NCBI RefSeq assembly: GCF_010501075.1 | Contig: NZ_QVMN01000005.1 | Span: 195,714-259,713, forward strand | Source: Dysgonomonas sp. 25 | Lineage (GTDB): Bacteria; Bacteroidota; Bacteroidia; Bacteroidales; Dysgonomonadaceae | DNA: 64,000 bases | Direction of reading: 5' to 3' | Shown here: piece by piece, positions 61,271-64,000 of the stretch | Layout of the letters: each line of letters starts with the position of its first letter | Numbering within the stretch: the stretch's first letter is position 1 | The notes under the pieces: generated by a model | What the model was told of the DNA's origin: nothing | Seen by the model: the letters and a program-made list of their open reading frames with translations, nothing else | Database searches by the model: none | Translations under genes and position numbers: made by a program

Positions 61271-62215
61271 TTATGCTGCTTCGCTTGCATTGGGCTTATA
61301 GGGGACGCTTAAAAGTTCTTCCGTATGACATTTGGTATAGATGTTCAAATATCCTCTTTCGTAAAAACAGTCGTAAAGCAACTCATTTTGAGAAGCAATG
61401 TCGATTATTCTAAGCATGTGTGCCATCGGTATAGTCTTATCGAATCCGATTTGTATCGCCTTCCTCATAGAATCCGATGGAATATTGTCCATCGCCGGCT
61501 GATATTTTGCCTTGAAGTCTGCTACTATGACCGAAAATTTGTCCACCTCTGCTTGAAAGGAGGCCGGCCGGTCGATTTGGTATGTTGCGACCAACTCTGC
61601 CTCGTGTTGAAAGTTTGTATCAAAAGCAACCAAACGAAAACGGTATTCCTTGAATTCCAGTTCCTTCAGCTTTTCATAATCAACACTTTGTGTGTACTGC
61701 TTATATCCCGTCTGATTCAGAGGTAGTGGGTCAATCACATCATTCGCTATTATAATGCTAAAGTCATCATCCACCAAGTCTAACAGCCATTGCTTGCTGA
61801 TATTGTTCTTTTTCATAAAACACATCAATTTGGCAGCAATATCCAATGGCATATCCTCCACTTTGACCGATAGCATCACCCATTCGTCTTGCTCCAAGTG
61901 ATTTGCCGTTTTGGCAGACAGTATTCGGGAAAATAAGGAATCTATATTTGGTATTTCTTTGGATGGATAAGTCAAAGCTATCGTATTTTCAGCCCTTATA
62001 CTGAATAAGTCAGTGTAGTGATAATTAAATATTTGCCTTCCTTCTCTTGGAGGAAGAACATTGGCCACAGGCATCACAAATTCAATAAGTGGGCAGTCGG
62101 GTTCGGCTATTGTGTCAAGTTCCTTATCTTGCTCGTCCAATATATGGAAAGCTAAGATAAGAATCAATATTATGGATAGTAGCGAGATTAGGATAAATAG
62201 CGGTTTTCGTTTCAT
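61271..62215 (-). CDS. Membrane-anchored hypothetical protein
   Basis: A 314-residue protein with one N-terminal membrane span (PLFILISLLSIILILILAF) and a large soluble part, likely periplasmic, with mixed alpha/beta pattern. No motif recognised. It lies 46 bases after the UDP-glucose dehydrogenase stop on the same strand and may be cotranscribed. Confidence 0.6.
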   Translation of the reverse strand: MKRKPLFILISLLSIILILILAFHILDEQDKELDTIAEPDCPLIEFVMPVANVLPPREGRQIFNYHYTDLFSIRAENTIALTYPSKEIPNIDSLFSRILSAKTANHLEQDEWVMLSVKVEDMPLDIAAKLMCFMKKNNISKQWLLDLVDDDFSIIIANDVIDPLPLNQTGYKQYTQSVDYEKLKELEFKEYRFRLVAFDTNFQHEAELVATYQIDRPASFQAEVDKFSVIVADFKAKYQPAMDNIPSDSMRKAIQIGFDKTIPMAHMLRIIDIASQNELLYDCFYERGYLNIYTKCHTEELLSVPYKPNASEAA

Positions 62216-62261
62216 TAGCCTAACGCAATAATATCTTATTCAATTCGCTTACTTATACTAT

Positions 62262-63578
62262 TTAAATACCGATACCAAAATAATCGAATCCTAATTCGTT
62301 CATTTCCTCTTTGTTGTAGATGTTGCGACCGTCGAAGATAACGGCTTTTTTGGCTATTTTCTTCACCACGTCCCATGTAGGCAGGCGGAACTCGTTCCAC
62401 TCCGTCACCAGCAGGATAGCATCCGCTTCGAGGGCGGCATCGTAAATGTCTTTGGCATAGACGATAGTGTCGCCTATACGGCGGTGCGTTTCTTCTACGG
62501 CAACAGGGTCGTAGGCGCGTAGCTTTCCGCCGGCGTTGAGGATATCCTCGACCAGAACAAGTGCCGGAGCTTCGCGCATATCGTCGGTTTTGGGTTTGAA
62601 CGCCAATCCCCACAGGGCGATAGTCTTACCTTTGATGTCGTTGTTGTAATATTTCATCAGCTTTTCGAAGAGGATGTGTTTTTGTTTTTCGTTCACATCT
62701 TCTACGGCTTCCAGTATTTTCATGTCTTGTCCTAACTTCTTCCCTGTCTTGATGAGGGCTTTCACATCTTTCGGGAAGCAGCTTCCGCCGTAGCCTGTTC
62801 CGGCATAGAGGAACTTAGAGCCGATGCGGGCATCGGAACCGATACCTTTGCGCACCATATTCACGTCAGCACCCACGATTTCGCACAGATTGGCGATTTC
62901 GTTCATAAAGCTGATACGGGTTGCCAGCATGGCATTGGCGGCATATTTAATCATCTCGGCGGATGGTATGTCGGTGTATATAATGCGGTAGTTATTGAGC
63001 GTGAATGGCTTGTAGAGCCTTTCCATCAGCGCTTTGGCGCGGTCGTTTTCGATACCTACCACTACACGGTCGGGCGCCATGAAGTCGGCGATGGCAGCTC
63101 CTTCTTTCAGGAACTCGGGATTGGAAGCCACATCAAACTCAATGTCGCTTTTTCCGCGCTTGTCCAATTCCTCCTGTATGGCCTGTTTTACCAATTTGGC
63201 AGTCCCTACGGGCACCGTGCTTTTGGTCACTACTACTACATGTTTGTTAAGGTTGCTTCCAACTGTGCGGGCAACTTCGATAACGTAGCGCAAATCGGCG
63301 CTACCATCCTCGTCCGGAGGTGTTCCTACGGCCGAGAAAACGATGTCCATGTCGTTCAGGATAGAAGGCAGGTCGGTAGTGAAGTGCAGGCGGTTAGCCT
63401 TCACGTTGCGTTCCACCATTTCGTCCAATCCGGGTTCGAAGATAGGGATAATGCCATTCTTGAGATTTTCGATTTTCTTTTGGTCTACATCGACACAATA
63501 GACGTCTGTTCCCATTTCGGCAAAACATGTCCCTGTCACTAATCCTACATATCCTGTACCTACAACAGCTATTTTCAT
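62262..63578 (-). CDS. ugd: UDP-glucose 6-dehydrogenase
   Basis: A 438-residue enzyme making UDP-glucuronate from UDP-glucose with two NAD+. Visible: Rossmann motif VVGTGYVGLVTG at residues 5-16, STVPVGT at 120-126, KYAANA with Lys211, and GTGYGGSCFPKDV with catalytic Cys267, then the C-terminal second Rossmann half (IALWGLAFKPKTDDMREAPAL). Length is normal. The product feeds capsule and other surface polysaccharides. Promoter box TATCTTTGC at about 63622, upstream of the start. Confidence 0.95.
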   Translation of the reverse strand: MKIAVVGTGYVGLVTGTCFAEMGTDVYCVDVDQKKIENLKNGIIPIFEPGLDEMVERNVKANRLHFTTDLPSILNDMDIVFSAVGTPPDEDGSADLRYVIEVARTVGSNLNKHVVVVTKSTVPVGTAKLVKQAIQEELDKRGKSDIEFDVASNPEFLKEGAAIADFMAPDRVVVGIENDRAKALMERLYKPFTLNNYRIIYTDIPSAEMIKYAANAMLATRISFMNEIANLCEIVGADVNMVRKGIGSDARIGSKFLYAGTGYGGSCFPKDVKALIKTGKKLGQDMKILEAVEDVNEKQKHILFEKLMKYYNNDIKGKTIALWGLAFKPKTDDMREAPALVLVEDILNAGGKLRAYDPVAVEETHRRIGDTIVYAKDIYDAALEADAILLVTEWNEFRLPTWDVVKKIAKKAVIFDGRNIYNKEEMNELGFDYFGIGI

Positions 63579-63735
63579 TCTGTAAATATTATAGTTAGAT
63601 TTTTTAATTTAATGGTGCAAAGATACGATTTTCTCTTTGCAATAATTGCTTTTTGAAAGAACAATATAGCAGGACAACTGTTTAATAGTGAAAAGATAGG
63701 ATAAATTTAACAAACTAAACTAATAATAGCATATT

Positions 63736-64000
63736 ATGATTACAAGATTTTTATTTCCGAAAAGGACTTCCGATTTTAATGTATCCTTTGCATTACTCCT
63801 TTTACGAATCGTTGTGGGGGCTTTGTTTATGACACACGGATGGGCTAAATTAACGAATTTCGAAGCTACGGCTGCCGGTTTCGAGCAAATGGGCACAGGC
63901 GGCGCTATAGGTGCCGGATTGGCGGTCTTTGCCGAATTCTTTTGTGGAATAGGTATTATTACCGGATTTCTGTTCCGGCTGGCGCTTATCCCGCCCATTG
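63736..64000 (+). CDS. DoxX family membrane protein (cut by window edge)
   Basis: First 88 residues of a small membrane protein: LLLRIVVGALFMTHGWAKL is the DoxX signature, followed by GGAIGAGLAVFAEFFCGIGIITG. DoxX-like proteins are four-span membrane proteins with roles in redox balance or as quinone-linked subunits. C-terminal part outside the window. Confidence 0.85.
   Translation, partial: MITRFLFPKRTSDFNVSFALLLLRIVVGALFMTHGWAKLTNFEATAAGFEQMGTGGAIGAGLAVFAEFFCGIGIITGFLFRLALIPPI

Overview
The window is a chromosomal segment of a member of the Bacteroidota, most likely order Bacteroidales (a Dysgonomonas/Parabacteroides-like organism is my guess). Reasons: promoters of the TAnnTTTG type (often TATCTTTGC) just upstream of genes, no clear Shine-Dalgarno pattern, a type IX secretion sorting domain, lipoproteins with acidic residues directly after the lipobox cysteine, PEP carboxylase of Bacteroidetes type, and Bacteroidales-type phage proteins. 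No rRNA, tRNA, transposase, integrase or CRISPR array was seen.

Layout. 0-1 kb: edge of a nucleotidyltransferase-like gene and an anchored protein. 1.4-7 kb: phage portal gene, then three tandem secreted fibre-like genes with almost identical 3' ends and a T9SS-sorted protein. 7-9.8 kb: lipoprotein, TPR protein, a candidate structured RNA, a dispersed repeat, and a DJ-1/PfpI protein. 10-22.5 kb: phage distal-tail gene, KilA-N gene, ecotin, phage terminase, lipoprotein, HicB-HicA, a phage tail protein with an internal triplication, and two head-tail joining genes. 22.6-32.6 kb: mostly host metabolism and regulation (small gene pair, MmcQ/YjbR, PEP carboxylase, PEPCK-like protein, a cobalamin riboswitch with no evident target, TonB-domain proteins, ECF sigma/anti-sigma operon). 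32.7-34 kb: phage lysis cassette holin-amidase-spanin. 34-40 kb: four membrane acyltransferases and a polytopic membrane protein, including a recent tandem duplication. 40-46.3 kb: phage operon protease-scaffold, capsid, two tube-like proteins, small proteins, fibre. 46.5-54.2 kb: host lipoproteins, SDR oxidoreductase, paralogous lipoprotein array, small secreted protein array. 54.3-55.9 kb: phage tape measure. 56-64 kb: thioesterase, TPR proteins, YdcF/SanA-like protein, UDP-glucose dehydrogenase and a DoxX-like gene at the edge.

The main observation is that a nearly complete set of tailed-phage particle genes (terminase, portal, protease-scaffold, capsid, head-tail joining, tube, tape measure, distal tail, fibre, holin, endolysin, spanin) is intact but broken into about seven pieces, on both strands and out of phage order, with ordinary host genes between them. 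No integrase, replication or lysogeny control genes of a normal prophage are visible. Six of the phage transcription units begin just downstream of the same unusual element, TTTATC(T/A)ATA, usually with a CATTACC-like box upstream; I found it before no host gene. This looks like a co-regulated, dispersed, domesticated particle such as a gene transfer agent. A scrambled prophage or an assembly artefact must be excluded.
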